From positions 80,776,431-80,840,430 of the forward strand of contig OY744606.1 in NCBI GenBank assembly GCA_963556255.1: a stretch of DNA of 64,000 nt, written 5' to 3'. The first letter of the stretch is position 1, and the number at the start of each line of letters is the position of its first letter. This document shows positions 22,230 to 34,460 of this stretch, one piece after another. Below the pieces are notes generated by a model. The model was not told where the DNA came from. It did not search any database and was given only the letters and a program-made list of their open reading frames with translations. The DNA is from Allolobophora icterica (lineage: Eukaryota > Annelida > Clitellata > Crassiclitellata > Lumbricidae). Both the position numbers and the translations under genes were made by a program.

Positions 22230-22350
22230 CGAAATATTGACCTGATTACGACTTTGGTTTTTGTGCACCATCGGTTGATACCTTGTACATTAGATGATTA
22301 GACACTGGCACTATAGAAGTTACTAATTACAATTACAAAATATGCAAGCA
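22230..22350 (-). repeat. SINE-like fragment
   Basis: The minus strand reads the same words as 28255-28345 and 48335-48422: a TAATTAGTAACTTCTA-type start, GTGTCTAAT, a GGTGCACAAAAACCAA-type stretch and GTAATCAGG. Three dispersed copies in two orientations indicate an interspersed repeat. Confidence 0.6.
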
Positions 22351-22619
22351 ACTAACCCTCTGCCTTGCGACCTCGATATATAACCGACCTCACTAGGGGT
22401 CGCACGTGAGACAGAAATCCTTCAACGTAGGCCTAAATACAATTGGCGAAGCTCTATGGAAATTACAAGGGCGAAATGACCAGGTGACTATCTGCGGGAC
22501 GCACCTCTGTAACTTGGACCCGATCTTGAATTCGGAAAGTTTTGAATCTTTAATAGGAGACCAACAGCAGGGAACCAGTCAAAGGACGAGTTTGTCCAGC
22601 ATAACAAAAGGGACAAACA

Positions 22620-22905
22620 CAACCACATATAAACACTCACACACACAGAGTCATTCAGCAGGAAAAACAGGCTGACATATAGACAAACTGATAGGCACAG
22701 ACACACGTACACAGGCAGTCAGACAGTCAGACAGACGGACAGAGACATGCATACAGGCAGACAGACAAACAGACACACAGGAAGGCAAGCAGGAAAGGCA
22801 GCCAGGTTATACATGTACACAAAGGCAAACAGAAACAGAGACAGACATACCAACAGACATACACAGACAGACGGTTATCAGTTAAACAGACACCCAAGTA
22901 GGGAG
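22620..22905. repeat. AGAC/ACAC-rich microsatellite
   Basis: Impure ACAGACAGAC and CACACA repeats. The Cys-rich frames on the opposite strand are by-products of the repeat. Confidence 0.85.
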
Positions 22906-22959
22906 AACAAAAGTAAAGTAGGATCTGTGGCACATGAGATTTCCCTTTAATTGGAGACA

Positions 22960-23310
22960 CAACAATTCAGTAAATCAAAATGTGCTTTAATGAATTTCGT
23001 ATATTCTCAGTTCCTCCATCAGTACATCCACTCACCCACCGTCATCTGCCTCATACTCATCACCCCACAGGTTTTCCACTCCAAACTGAAGTCTCACCTC
23101 TTCAAGAATTCCTACCCTAACCCATCTCTTCCGAACTTTCTCGTCCTCACCGAAACCCGCCTTAGCAGCTGCTCTACCAGTCTACCTCATCTCTCTGGTC
23201 TCCCTCTGGCAACTGAACTCTGAACCTCTGCTGAACATCGCTTTCTGGACAACCCTCTCATACGACGCAGCACCCGTGAATAACCTGTTGCCATGCGCTT
23301 GACCTTCAAA
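22960..23310 (+). mobile_element. Non-LTR retrotransposon 3' remnant
   Basis: The plus strand carries TCATCACCCCACAGGTTTTC, then CACTCCAAACTGAAGTCTCACCTCTTCAAG. The tail is equivalent to GFHSKLKFHLFK at 45600-45668 and antisense to 31260-30990. It is degenerate. Confidence 0.65.
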
Positions 23311-24449
23311 TAGAAATTTGGAGTTTACGATTACATCTTCCCAATCATCGCGTCCCTCCAAGTTGATTCGGAACAACTGAATCGGTCAATTGGCGCCCCA
23401 TAGCGCGACCAATAGCCCTGCCTATAGCACCGTTGAAAGCTAGGCTGGCTATAGGCCTAGGACCAACATCTCCCATTTGAAAAGCACATCCAATTCATGA
23501 CTCCAAGTCAGAAAGCAGCCACGCTTTGTCCAGCGAATTCCGCACAAAACCAGTCAGAACTGGATTAGAGTTCACCGAGAATGTTCCGAATGAACAACCC
23601 AGCTGCCTAAGACGGCGTCCATCATCACGTCACCACCTTAAAAGCCCGTCATGACCCAGATAAGTGACTGAAGACGTCAAAAGGGGAGCAGCGCTGATTT
23701 CTGCGAACAATCCATGTTTACAGAAGCTGGCGAAAAACAGATCGAAGAAAAGAAACGGCGGTGTATTTGAAAATTCACTGACATGTGGGTGGGTGTGTGA
23801 AAAGGAATATAGCTTCCATTCGAGTCCGTCCATGGGTGACCGTTTCTCAGCTCAAATAATCAAGTTGGTACTTGGTTAACTCACAAAGTAGTCTGAAAAG
23901 AAATTGCATTGCACTTTAGATGTCGCAGTGCGCCTCCTATTTGGTACCGTCGCATGCCATCGGCTAGAGCGTAGTTACATGTACGTCCTCTAAAGGCACC
24001 GCTGTGCGTATAATCCCCGTTCGCACAAAGATCACCGTCGTTTATTTCAGAGATTGAAATCTCACGCTAGGACAATCCGAACACGGAAACCTTAAATGGC
24101 GTGACACCCATTCAAACGGACAAGTCGCCAACTTACTATTGTGACTTAAATCGATCGCTAGTCTAGACTCGCTATTTTACTCTGGACTTTGCACGACACC
24201 GCTTGACCCCCCCGACCCCCAGTTAAAGTACACCCATGCCTTTGAATCAGATTTACTAAACTTGTGTGTGTAATAATTAATTAACATACACAAACACAGA
24301 AATAAATAAATATATATATTATATATATATATATGTATATATATACACACACATAATTTTATATACATATATGCACGGAAATACTGTAAACAGTGGAATA
24401 TTAAGAATGTGCAGAAGAAAACCATTCACTTTCCAGCAAGGAGAACCTT
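23311..24449. other. Non-coding spacer with AT microsatellite
   Basis: No gene is supported. A TATA/TGTA-rich run lies at 24300-24370. Confidence 0.4.
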
Positions 24450-24457
24450 ACTACTTG

Positions 24458-25110
24458 GGTACCGGCCCGCTATTCCGGGGGACCACTATTCCGGGGATCC
24501 GCCGGAATATACATATATAACATACATACATGCATAGATACATACATAAATGCATACATACATACAAATACATGCATACATCCATGTATGCATGCATGTA
24601 TGAATGCATGCATGTATGTATGTATACATACATACATGTATGTATGAATGTATGTATACCAGCACAAAGGATCTTTAAATTCTCAAGTAACAACAGAAAT
24701 AGAGGGCACAGCTACAAGACATTAAAAAATCAGCTGGGACAATAATGCAAAGATTCTTCAGTGCCAGAGTAGTAAACAATTTGAATAAGTTGGACTGTTA
24801 CTGCAGACTCCGTTATTGCATTTAAGAAGAAAGTCAGTGAACTTGGATACTAGAAGGAGGTGCAATTGCGAGGAGGCTCGAGAGAGTGGCTCTGACACAG
24901 ATGCAAGTCTACTGAGCCACTCAAAACCTTGTTATGTTATGTTATACATGTATGTATGCATGAATGTATGTATACATACACACATGTAAGTATTCATGCA
25001 TGTATGTATGTATGTATCTATGCATGTATGTATGTTGTGTGTATGTATATTCCGGCGGATCCCCAGAATAGCGGACCCCCTCCCACCCCCCGGAATAGTG
25101 GACCGGAACC
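24458..25110. mobile_element. hAT-like element holding two microsatellites and a retroelement tail
   Basis: The inverted ends are GGTACCGGCCCGCTATTCCG and the reverse complement of CGGAATAGTGGACCGGAACC, extended by a shared GGATCCGCCGGAATATACAT block. ACTACTTG flanks both sides (24450-24457 and 25111-25118). Just inside each end is a (ATGT)n array, in opposite orientation. The centre (24670-24945) is the 3' end of another retroelement, ending in (GTTAT)n and related to 60770-60865. Confidence 0.82.
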
Positions 25111-25118
25111 ACTACTTG

Positions 25119-25654
25119 ATTCTGAACAACCATTTGAACCTCCATAAAAGATGATTAGCAGCAGAGGGGCTTCTCATCTTAAGCTTGACGGCGACAGAAA
25201 AATTATGACAAAGTCTGTAACTTCAGTGCTTCATGAGACACAATAGGTACGAACTTTGCTCCATGGGAACACGAAAACTGCAATCCTAATCTATGGATTT
25301 CTTCAGCGTTGAAAAGGTTCAGTTGTGGGAACAAGCGTCTTAACAAAACAAACCCAGCAAAGCAGACTGACTGAGTCATGTTAGGTTGTAAAAATTATTG
25401 TCAAACTTAGTGAATTATAACTTCGGAAGCTACCGTCTGCAATTTGAGAGACCCTTGAAACCGATATATAGACACAAGTCAACATAAACAGGTCAGGCAC
25501 GTAGACACTGCAGACGGGTGGAGTGGTTGATGTTTGAAATTGCAACAAGACAGAAGATGTACGACAAGGTATCGAAACAGGACTTGTAGTATTGAGTGAG
25601 AAACCTCAGTAGGAATTACAAGAAACTGCAATACACATACAGTTACTGAATTCT
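25119..25654. other. Non-coding spacer
   Basis: No feature could be supported. Confidence 0.4.
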
Positions 25655-25805
25655 CCCCTTGTAACGTGGAAAGCACGGGTTCGAGCTACCATTGGAGGCA
25701 GTTACTGTGTAGGGACCTTGAACAAGTCTTACACTCACAATGGCTCAGTGCCATCGATTGATGCTTGGTCATTAGATAGTAGCACTTAATAAATGCATAA
25801 TATTA
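25655..25805 (+). repeat. tRNA-like SINE fragment
   Basis: CCCCTTGTAACGTGGAAAGC, ACGGGTTCGAGCTACC (B-box-like), TTACTGTGTAGGGACCTTGA and CTTAATAAATGCATAAT follow in the same order as at 56575-56755, which also keeps the A-box side. Confidence 0.65.
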
Positions 25806-27132
25806 TATTGAGTAATTCTAAAGGGTTGTATATATTGCAACATTCTTACAGGATTACAGTATGAACTGTACTTTAAAAGGATTACAGTTACTACATTCTA
25901 AAAAGTTTACTGTTAATGTATTCTTACCAGGTTACAGACTTTACTGCATTTTTACAGGCTGACATTACTGCATTTTAACAGGATTACTGTATTCTGCTTA
26001 ACTGCATTCCAACATGGCTACATCTGCTACATTCTTGTAGGGTTACAGTAACTGCATGTAACTAGTATCAAATAACAAACTATGGCAAGATGGATCAGAG
26101 TAAGACTTCCAAAGAGGCGACCTTCAGAGATTAAAACCCGAGAAAAGATACATATTTGGGCCTTACGTACCTGATATAAGGTGACAGGCAGGGAAGGACA
26201 TGAGAATTTGAAAATTAAGGCGAGAGACAATGTCACGGTAAGACATTTCACAACACTATAATTGCTCATTCTTTAGCCAGAAATGCCATAAAATAAGTAT
26301 ACTGCAAGTAGCTTTGACATTTTTATGGTCACTCAACGAAAACTGAGTTTTACGATCAACACTTAACTGACAAAACAGAATTTAGAACGTTCTGAAGCCC
26401 ATTTTATGTTGAAGGAGGGAACAAATAATGGCAGCTTGCACTGGCTACTTCAACAATAAAATCATGGGCCTTTCATGGCAATTTTCTGTACAGGGAAAAG
26501 TTACAATTCCTTCCCTTATATCATAAACTGATTCTATTCCACACTCCATATAATTCACAAAACAACAATCGAAAGCATCATGAAGATAATTGATCAGTAG
26601 GGGTCAGAGGTTCTCCTCCAACCCTCTATTTCACCAAAAGATTTATATTGAGCAAAGTGTTCAAAACAACTTCAGGACCTTGAAAATCATATACAAGTAC
26701 ACTCGAGAAGCCCTCTTGAATTTAACTGCCACTTTATAAACTGACTAAGCGCCTCATATTTCAAATATGTCCACATGTCTGCTGGGAGGAAATGGGTCAA
26801 CAACCTCAAGTCCTTTTAGTCACCTAAACCTCATAACCCTAAGTTTGCAAAGTTCTTTTATCCCACGAGTTCTCAGGTAAAAGACCTTGACTACTCTGTA
26901 CAAAAAGAATTAAAAACTTAACCACATCAAGAAAGACTGGCATCTTTGAACAAAGGCTTCGTTACAGAAATGTTTACATAAATATGCACAATACATTCAC
27001 ACAGGTGTCTACCTAAACAAGGGCGAGAGCCACGAGATTCCATGACTCATGACCTGTAGCTATGCAAAGATATTTTTTCCGAGAACACGTATATCTGTTT
27101 GCAGCACACCAGGCCAGGACTCTTGTACCCAT
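25806..27132. other. Non-coding spacer with weak repeats
   Basis: Between 25850 and 26050, GGATTACAG and ACTGCATT words recur irregularly (about 25-35 bases apart), a decayed tandem repeat. The rest shows no gene. Confidence 0.4.
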
Positions 27133-27140
27133 GCTGCCCC

Positions 27141-28198
27141 CAGTGATATTGTCGTTAACGAAAACTAAAATTAGAAGTAAAAATAAATGATTTCGTTAAC
27201 GAAAACTAGAAGTAAAAGTAGGAATTATTTCAGCAGAAAGAACGAAATTAAGAATTGAATTAGGAATTATTTGCCGAACTAAAATTATGAACGAAATTAG
27301 GAATTATTTTCAGAAGTAAAATCATTTTACTTCTTGTGGCGCTTAAGTTGAGACGAAGGCGAGTACCGGTAAAACTGCACGCGCTTCAAACAAAATCCAT
27401 TGGAAAACTTCGGTTGAGATGAAGACGCTGCGCATACCATTTCTATTATCTTTGGTCTTCGTTGTCTAATAATTGTCCCCACTTAATTGTGTACCAACGA
27501 CCTCAGTTTCATATGCCATTTTATTTCGTGTTTGATCGTTAATTGTAAAATTACGAGTTTATCGAGAATGTTGACCAGAAGGAAGCGAGATAGCCCAATT
27601 TTGGGTTTATCATTTCGACGAAACTACATGTGCAGGCAGATCTACATGCCAAGTACTAAACGGGGAAAATGATGGAAATTGTTGAACAACACTAGCTGGA
27701 GAAATACAAGCAATATGAGTCTTGGAAGCGGGATAGATGAATGGTAACATGCTGGCATAGCCTAAGAGCATTAGATCTTGCCGACTGACTCGAATGAATT
27801 CCATCAGCGACTGCACAGCGTTTTGGATATGGTTGTCCACACAGTAGGGCCTACCCGGTTTCGCTGATACTAGATAATTCTTCGTTTCGTATTAATGATA
27901 ACCATACGACTCAAAATTCAAATTACCAGCATTGTTAGACTAAAGCTTCACCCCTTGTTTTTCTCGAGACAGGTTTGGTGTGCTTCTCTCTGCAAGCGTT
28001 GCATATGTACTTTTCAAGCACGGAAGTTAATAATTATTTTGGAAAACTAAAATAAGAAGTAAAATTATTTGAGAACTAAAATAGGAATTAGAAGTAAAAT
28101 TATTTGTGAAGTAAAATTAGAATTAGAAGTAAAATTCAAGAGCTCAGAACTGAATTAGAACTGAATTAGGAATTATTTTTAGAAGTAAAATATCACTG
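27141..28198. mobile_element. Non-autonomous hAT element, 1058 bp, copy A
   Basis: Ends CAGTGATATT and AATATCACTG; target duplication GCTGCCCC at 27133-27140 and 28199-28206. Both subterminal regions are packed with AGAAGTAAAAT words, and one end also has CGTTAACG palindromes. An essentially identical copy lies inverted at 48493-49549. The 76-codon frame in the middle (27840-27610, minus, starting MDNHIQNAVQSL) is preserved in both copies but matches no transposase I know. Confidence 0.95.
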
Positions 28199-28254
28199 GC
28201 TGCCCCCCTAATAATTTAACAGTAGCAACTGGACACCACGAATCTTAACCAGTT

Positions 28255-28345
28255 CTGTCCAAAGGATTCCTAATTAGTAATTGTCAATAACTAACTTCTA
28301 TTGCGCCGATGTCTAATGTACCAGGCATCAACCAGTGGCACACTA
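28255..28345 (+). repeat. SINE-like fragment
   Basis: It shares TTAGTAATTGTCAATAACTA, TGTCTAATG and CACTAAAACCGGGCC-type words with 48335-48422, and with 22230-22350 in inverse orientation. Confidence 0.55.
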
Positions 28346-28910
28346 AAACCGGGCCATAATCCGGTCAATGCGGCGATATATTGCGGTCTTGTGCATTACC
28401 AAAACTTGCACCACATGTCTCCAGTTTAAAATATGTACCTTTTGTTTGAAAAACTCTTTATACATCAGACAAGGCCCAAAGGTTCTCAAAGCTCTCACAC
28501 TGAATAACATAAGACCAAAACACATAATGCCATTGGTCTGTTGTACCTACACACCCTTGTTTAGCAGAGTCGTGTCCAATACGCCCTGTGGGTTAATAAA
28601 TCTTGCACCAAGCTGGTCTTTTGATGCCTGCTCACTTTTGAATATCACTTAACAAACGCTAACATTTTAGTTCTTGACTTGTTTTACTTAGATTTAATTT
28701 TTCAACTTCTAACAGCATCAGCATGCTACAAACATAGTTAATGAAGAGCTCAAGTTCAGCTTGAACATGTTACTTCAACGGTGAGAATGAGGAATAATGT
28801 AAAAATACCAAAAAAATTCCATTATAAATACAATAAAAATACAGATTTTACGAGAGCAAGCAAGCATGCTTTATTAGCAGGAGACACTCTTCACAACAAA
28901 TATGTAAAGG
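28346..28910. other. Non-coding spacer
   Basis: No supported gene or repeat. Confidence 0.35.
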
Positions 28911-28919
28911 AGAAAAAAT

Positions 28920-29125
28920 GTACAATGACAGCAAGCGAGCAATCCAATAACGCAACATAACAGTTGCAACAGTTACAAAATAACAATAACGCAACATAAG
29001 TTGCAACAAAACAGTAATACAACACAACAGTAACACAACAGTTGCAACATAACAGTTGTAACATAACAACAATGCAACATAACAGTTGCAACAAAACAAT
29101 AATGTAACATAACAGTAACACAACG
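28920..29125. repeat. Degenerate tandem repeat of AACATAACAGTTGC words
   Basis: Units of roughly 15-25 bases (GCAACATAACAGTTGCAACA) are repeated with changes. The Cys-rich frames on the minus strand result from this and are not proteins. Confidence 0.85.
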
Positions 29126-30165
29126 TAACAATCTAAATATCAAACTTCGACATAAATCTTACGGCGTTCGGAGTGCACCAAACATAGGAACTAATGTAAT
29201 TTGTACACACTTTGAATTTCACAAAATTCTACACTTCACAATGGTATACAGAATTTAATTTCCAATTTATTATAAAAGCAAACTGCACGGCTGAAACAGC
29301 TCAGATGAGTCCATATTATACGAGTCCATATTATATAAGATCTACCTGTATGTTCAGATTAACTGGGAAAAGTCTAAAAATCACTCATATAATTTGCTAA
29401 GATCTTTCTGATAATTATTGAATATTGGTGGTGGATGAGTAACATTCTTGAGCTTGCTCAGGCAATGTAATTAGTTATTACTGAAGCGCATTGCCAATAT
29501 ATGACACCAAAACATATCTTGACTTCTCAAGTGTTCGGGTATGCTACTAAAAGACAACAAAATTGCTTCCATACTTTTGGGAAGTATCAGTAATCAGGGC
29601 ATGCCTCCAATCCATTTCCCATGGCATCTCTACTTTGCCAACCGTCACTGAAACACACCATGCCAATGCCCTTGACTGAAGGTATAATGCACTCTGTAGT
29701 GACCCTCGACTGATGCCTTGAGCATTACACAGTGTGGCTCTGGAAGTTCTAGGATTATTAAATATGTGTACAAAGCTGGTAAGAGCGAGACTGGCTATCT
29801 CGCGAACTGATGACTAAACGACAATTGATCGAGTCTACAATATAAACCAGAGGTACGCATTGGAATCAATTGTAATCAATATTCCACGGGCCCTGGTTAT
29901 TTCTGTTTACTTTGGCCTCCTCGATTTAAAGCACTCGTACACTGAATACGTTAATCGTATTACGATGACCGAGGCTAGAGATTAAGCACCGCGCGGTATG
30001 AATCTCCGACCAGGCCGATTTTGGTTTCCCCAGTCGGTGTAGGGTCAGTTTGAATGGTTCACATTTGGAATTATTAACTAACTCGGCAATACCATACATG
30101 CAAAATTCCAATTAAATGCCCAGGTCGAAACGCAACCATCACCAACGATTTCCCCGTAGCACCAT
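29126..30165. other. Non-coding spacer
   Basis: No supported exon. The 29690-29760 segment has SINE-like words (ATTACACAGTGTGGCTCTGG) that I could not place. Confidence 0.35.
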
Positions 30166-30169
30166 GCAG

Positions 30170-30310
30170 TGTCCTCCTTGACCCCCGGGTTCTGACCTGG
30201 CACCGAACCCGACCAAGCAACCTGGTTCTTCCAGACTTTATTTGATAAAGCGCAGGTGTTTAAGCTTTCCTCGGACGTGCATTGCGCTGAAAAATTTCGG
30301 TGATTTCAAT
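30170..30310 (+). repeat. Interspersed repeat, copy 1
   Basis: TTCTGACCTGGCACCGAACC, then TTTGATAAAGCGCAGGTGTT and GCGCTGAAAAATTTCGGTGA match 34175-34320 word for word in order. It is a short SINE-sized family. Confidence 0.7.
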
Positions 30311-30664
30311 TGACATAGTACGCAAAACAGTTGCAAACAGCAAACACATGCAAAGAAAAGTCGCGGTTAACTTACATTTGCAGCATTTGACTTTAACAAC
30401 TTTATTCTTTCACGCCCGAAACTATTTTCAGCGACGTGCTTAAAGAAAATATACTTGTTTTGATTAAGATACGTTTAAACGTTTATTTTAACGCACACTA
30501 ACAGCAACGCAACTCACAACGCTAATCGAACTAACTATAACTGAAAACCACGAGAAGCTTAAACGCAAACCAATGACGTCACTGACTCCGCCTACAAATT
30601 ATGGCACACGAATTGTGTCATAAACTCCGAGTTTACTTATAACCACCATGGAAATGTTTTTATT

Positions 30665-31262
30665 CATCGTGTAATCGTAATCGTAATCTCCAAACTTCTA
30701 AAGCGCTACTCGAAGGCCAAGCGCAGGGCACCAGCCTATTCACAAGCGCTACGTCAGATCAGAGGGGTTTCCAGAGAGTAGTCCAAGAGAGGTTGGAGTC
30801 CGGTTTCCAGAAGGCCAAACCAAATCAGAGGGGGCTTCCAGAGAGTTGTCCAAAAGAGGTCCAAGTCCGATTTCCAGGGTACCAGATCAGGAGAGGTAGA
30901 GCAGCTGTCAAGGCGGGTGTCGTCTACGGCGAGAATAATTGGAAGGCGGAGGATCAGATGAGTCGGGTAGTATTTGAAAAGGTGAGACTTCAGTTTTGAG
31001 TGGAAAGCCCGGGGGTGATAAATAGAGGAACACGAGAAGGAGGAGGAAGGACGGGTTGCAATGATGATGGAGGCACTGAGAAACTGCGGAATTCAGAGGG
31101 GAAATCATTCCAGAGGCGTGGTGCTGTGATGGATATGGCTCGGTTGGAGAACCTGAGGTCAGTGGTGATTGGGGCTCGAGAAAGACTGAGGTAGGACGAT
31201 GATCGGGTGCAGCGGGTTGTTCGAGAGTCTGGACCAAAGATTGGAAGAATGCGGTGTGCCAT
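30665..31262 (-). mobile_element. L2/CR1-type retrotransposon C terminus and 3' UTR
   Basis: From 31262 leftward the minus strand reads [20 protein letters not shown], then SEFRSFSVPPSSL, the hallmark end of a CR1/L2 reverse transcriptase. It passes through the 3' region to TAAAGCGCTA near 30700. It is truncated at the 5' side and not functional. Confidence 0.82.
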
Positions 31263-31349
31263 CTAACTTTAACCTTGACTAAAATACTGCATTATACTAG
31301 GCTTCGAATAAAACTACTTGGATACGAAGATTAATTGGTGTTAAATCAC

Positions 31350-31862
31350 TTCGACTAACCACATCTCCAACCTCTTGTGCTCCTGTTTAACATGCACATT
31401 GCACATTCGTGACATTCGTGACCTCCGACGCATCCGGCCTATGCTCGACCTTAAAACAGCCTCCAACATTGTTAAATCCATTGTTTATTCAAAGCTTGAC
31501 TATTGCAATTTGCTCTACGTCAACCTTGAATCCACCCAAATCAAGCGTCTCCATTGCAACTTATCCAAACTTCACGAGAGCTGTCACTACATAGAACGCC
31601 CAAACGTACGCCCGTCATATCACTCCCATCCTCAAATCACTCCATTGGCTAAAAATCCCAGAGCGAATTCACTTTAAAGTCCTATCACCAACTTACAACT
31701 CCCTACAATATTCCCAGCTCGAGTAGGCCATCTCCGTGATCTCTTCACCATCCAGGAAACCCGCTCCGCCCGATCATCCTCCTATCTCAATCTCTCTCGA
31801 CTCCCGTGACTATATATAGTCATCTCAAGTTTTCCAACCGAGCCATATCCAATGCAGCACCA
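31350..31862 (+). mobile_element. L2/CR1-type reverse-transcriptase fragment
   Basis: The plus strand reads HIRDIRDLRRIRPMLDLKTA, SIVYSKLDYCNLLYVNLEST and IKRLHCNLSKLHE, and later SSSYLNLSRLP and KFSNRAISNAAPRL. This is a continuous stretch of CR1/L2 thumb and C terminus with frameshifts. It breaks off at APRL, exactly where the satellite at 31863 begins. Confidence 0.85.
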
Positions 31863-33235
31863 CGCCTCTCTACCCAGCCAGCACACCGACATCGGGCCAA
31901 TGTTTGCCCAATGTCACAAAAACCACTAACGTTGGCCCTATGTTGTCCCTATGTCGAATGCAATATTGGCGTAATGTAGGGTGTACGATGTGTATTCCAC
32001 GTATACTTTTTCATAGCCATAGAACATGTATTTTAACTTAATTCCGTTTTCACCTATTAAAGAGTGCCAGGAACAAAGAATTCTGCACATGTGAACACTT
32101 AGATATAATAAAATTTCCGATATTTATCAAGTTTCTTACATACGTCGGACCAATGCTGGGCCAACGTCGCATCTATTCATACTCACAGAATGTGTATTTT
32201 AACTCAATACCGATTTTGTCTGTTGAAGCGTGCCATGGACAAAGAATTCTACATTATATTGACATTTATATATGAGAAACTTTCCGATATTTCTGATGCA
32301 TGTCACATACGTCGGACCAATGTTTCGCCAACATACAGAATACCAACATTGGGCTAACGTTGACCCAATGTCAAAAAATCACTAACGTTGGCCCTATGTT
32401 GTCCCTATGTCGAATGCAATATTGGCACATTGTAAGGTTTACAACGTGTATCCCACGTATACTTTATGTATCGGTAGAATAGGTATTTTCACTTAATTCA
32501 GTTTTTTGTCTATTTAAGGATGCCAGGAGCAGAGAATTCGGCATATGTAAACATTTATATATCATAAAATTTTCAATATTTCTGACGCTTGTCACATACG
32601 TCGGACCAATGCTCAACCAACGTCACACGTCATACAGAATAGCAACATAGGGCCTACGTTGACCCAATGTCAAAAAATCACTAACGTTGGCCCTATGTTG
32701 TCCCTATGTCGAATGCAATATTGGCGTAATGTAGGGTGTACGATGTGTATTCCACGTATACTTTTTCATAGCCATAGAACATGTATTTTAACTTAATTCC
32801 GTTTTCACCTATTAAAGAGTGCCAGGAACAAAGAATTTTGCACATGTGAACACTTAGATATAATATAATTTCCGATATTTATCAAGTTTCTTACATACGT
32901 GGGACCAATGCTGGGCCAACGTCGCATCTATTCATACTCACAGAATGTGTATTTTAGCTCAATACCGATATTGTCTGTTGAAGCGTGCCATAGACAAAGA
33001 ATTCTACATATATTGACATTTATATATGAGAAACTTTCCGATATTTCTTATGCATGTCACATACGTCGCACCAATGTTGCGCCAACATACAGAATGCCAA
33101 CATTGGGCTAACGTTGACCCAATGTCAAAAAATCACTAACGTTGGCCCTATGTTGTCCCTATGTCGAATGCAATATTGGCACAATGTAAGATTTGCAACG
33201 TGTACCCCACGTAAACTTTATATCCGTAGAATTAA
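31863..33235. repeat. Higher-order satellite, A-B-A-B with 756-bp period
   Basis: The landmark CACTAACGTTGGCCCTATG occurs at 31923, 32380, 32679 and 33134, spacings of 457, 299 and 455. Alternating A and B monomers are each most like their own kind (for example 31970-32140 and 32733-32900). The words ACATTGGGCC and TTGACCCAATGT link it to the 187-bp satellite at 44500-45550. Confidence 0.9.
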
Positions 33236-33244
33236 GGAGTTTTA

Positions 33245-33295
33245 CTTATTTCAGTTTTTGTCTGTCTGTCTATCTATCAATCTATCTATCTGTCC

Positions 33296-33326
<31 letters not shown>

Positions 33327-33369
33327 CATCCATCAATCCATCCATCAATCCATCTATCCATCCGTCCAC

Positions 33370-33442
<73 letters not shown>

Positions 33443-33660
33443 CATCCATCCATCCATCCATCCATCCATCCATCCATCCATCCATCCATCCATCCATCCA
33501 TCCATCCATCCATCCATCCATCCATCCATCCATCTAACTATCTAACTATCTATCTAACTATCTAACTATCTGTCTATTTACCTCCCTATATATCTATCTA
33601 TCTATGTCTATCTGTCTATTTGTCTATGTCTATCTATCGATATATCTATCTATCTATAGG
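33245..33660. repeat. TCTG/TCTA/TCCA tetranucleotide microsatellite
   Basis: Consecutive runs of TCTG, TCTA, then a long (TCCA)n, then TCTA. The Ser/Ile/Pro/His-rich frames across it are by-products. Confidence 0.97.
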
Positions 33661-33885
33661 ATGTCGTAAATGTCTGCTAGTGGGCGTCTGACATCCAGTC
33701 TTGTTGTCAAGACCTGAAACCTCAAGACCAAGACCACGATCCCACTTTTCGCCCATCCAAATTTCGGATTTCGCAAATGTCGGTAATTGGGCGTCCGACA
33801 TCAAACCCAAGTGGGCTCGATATGGGCAGCCCAAGCCCATGAGCCCACCTCTCGCCCACCAAAAAGTCGGACAGGCAGACAGACA
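33661..33885. repeat. Fragment of AAGACC and GGGCCCA repeat families
   Basis: CAGTCTTGTTGTCAAGACCT matches the start of the element at 59400. It is followed by GGGCTCGATATGGGCAGCCC-type words like those at 40375-40560. Confidence 0.55.
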
Positions 33886-34170
33886 GTCTGCCTCTCCGTC
33901 TTCAAATCTGTCTGTCTTCATATCTGTCTGCCTGTCTGTCTTCAAATCTGTCCGCCTGTCTGTCTGCCTCTTTGTCTTCAGATCTGTCTGTCTGTAGACA
34001 GGCAGACAGACAGATTTGAAGACAGACAGGCAGACAGACAGAGAGATTTGAACACAGACAGCCAGGATACATACAGACTTGAAGACAGGCAGGCAAACAG
34101 ACAGACAGATTTGAAGACAGACAGGCAGACAGACAGAGAGGTTTGAAGACAGGCAGGCAGACAGACAGTC
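33886..34170. repeat. Inverted TCTG/CAGA microsatellite with a 60-bp superunit
   Basis: Up to about 33995 the strand is TCTGTCTGCC with TTCAAATCTGTC words. After that it is the reverse complement, AGATTTGAAGACAGACAGGC. The switch at TCTGTCTGTAGACAGGCAGA makes the whole block a large imperfect palindrome. Confidence 0.9.
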
Positions 34171-34174
34171 AGAT

Positions 34175-34320
34175 TTGACCTCCCCGGACTCTGACCTGGC
34201 ACCGGAACGGATAAGGCGGACATGGCTATTGCGGACTTGATTTGATATAGCGCCGGTGATTAAGCTGGTCTCCCTGACGTGGCCTTTGTGTGGCGCTGAG
34301 AAATTTCGGAGATTTACATT
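34175..34320 (+). repeat. Interspersed repeat, copy 2, with (ATTAC)n tail
   Basis: ACTCTGACCTGGCACCGGAA, TTGATATAGCGCCGGTGATT and GCTGAGAAATTTCGGAGATT repeat 30170-30310. It is followed by six ACATT units, a retroposon-like tail, and then the AGACAGAC array resumes, so it inserted into the microsatellite. Confidence 0.78.
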
Positions 34321-34324
34321 ACAT

Positions 34325-34460
34325 TACATTACATTACATTACATTTGAAGACAGGCAGGCAGACAGACAGACAGATTTGAAGACAGACAGACAGACAGAT
34401 GGATGAATGGATGGATAAATGGATGGATGCATGGATGCATGTATGTATGTATGTGTTATG
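34325..34460. repeat. AGAC and ATGG microsatellite remainder
   Basis: It continues the array interrupted by the repeat at 34175-34320. Confidence 0.85.

Noticed and set aside
27610..27840. 76-codon frame conserved at two loci as evidence for a gene
   Set aside because: Both loci are copies of the same hAT element, so identity reflects recent transposition. No known domain.
33054..33545. 163-codon frame rich in SIHP repeats, and similar frames to 36013
   Set aside because: Produced by TCCA/TCTG tetranucleotide repeats.
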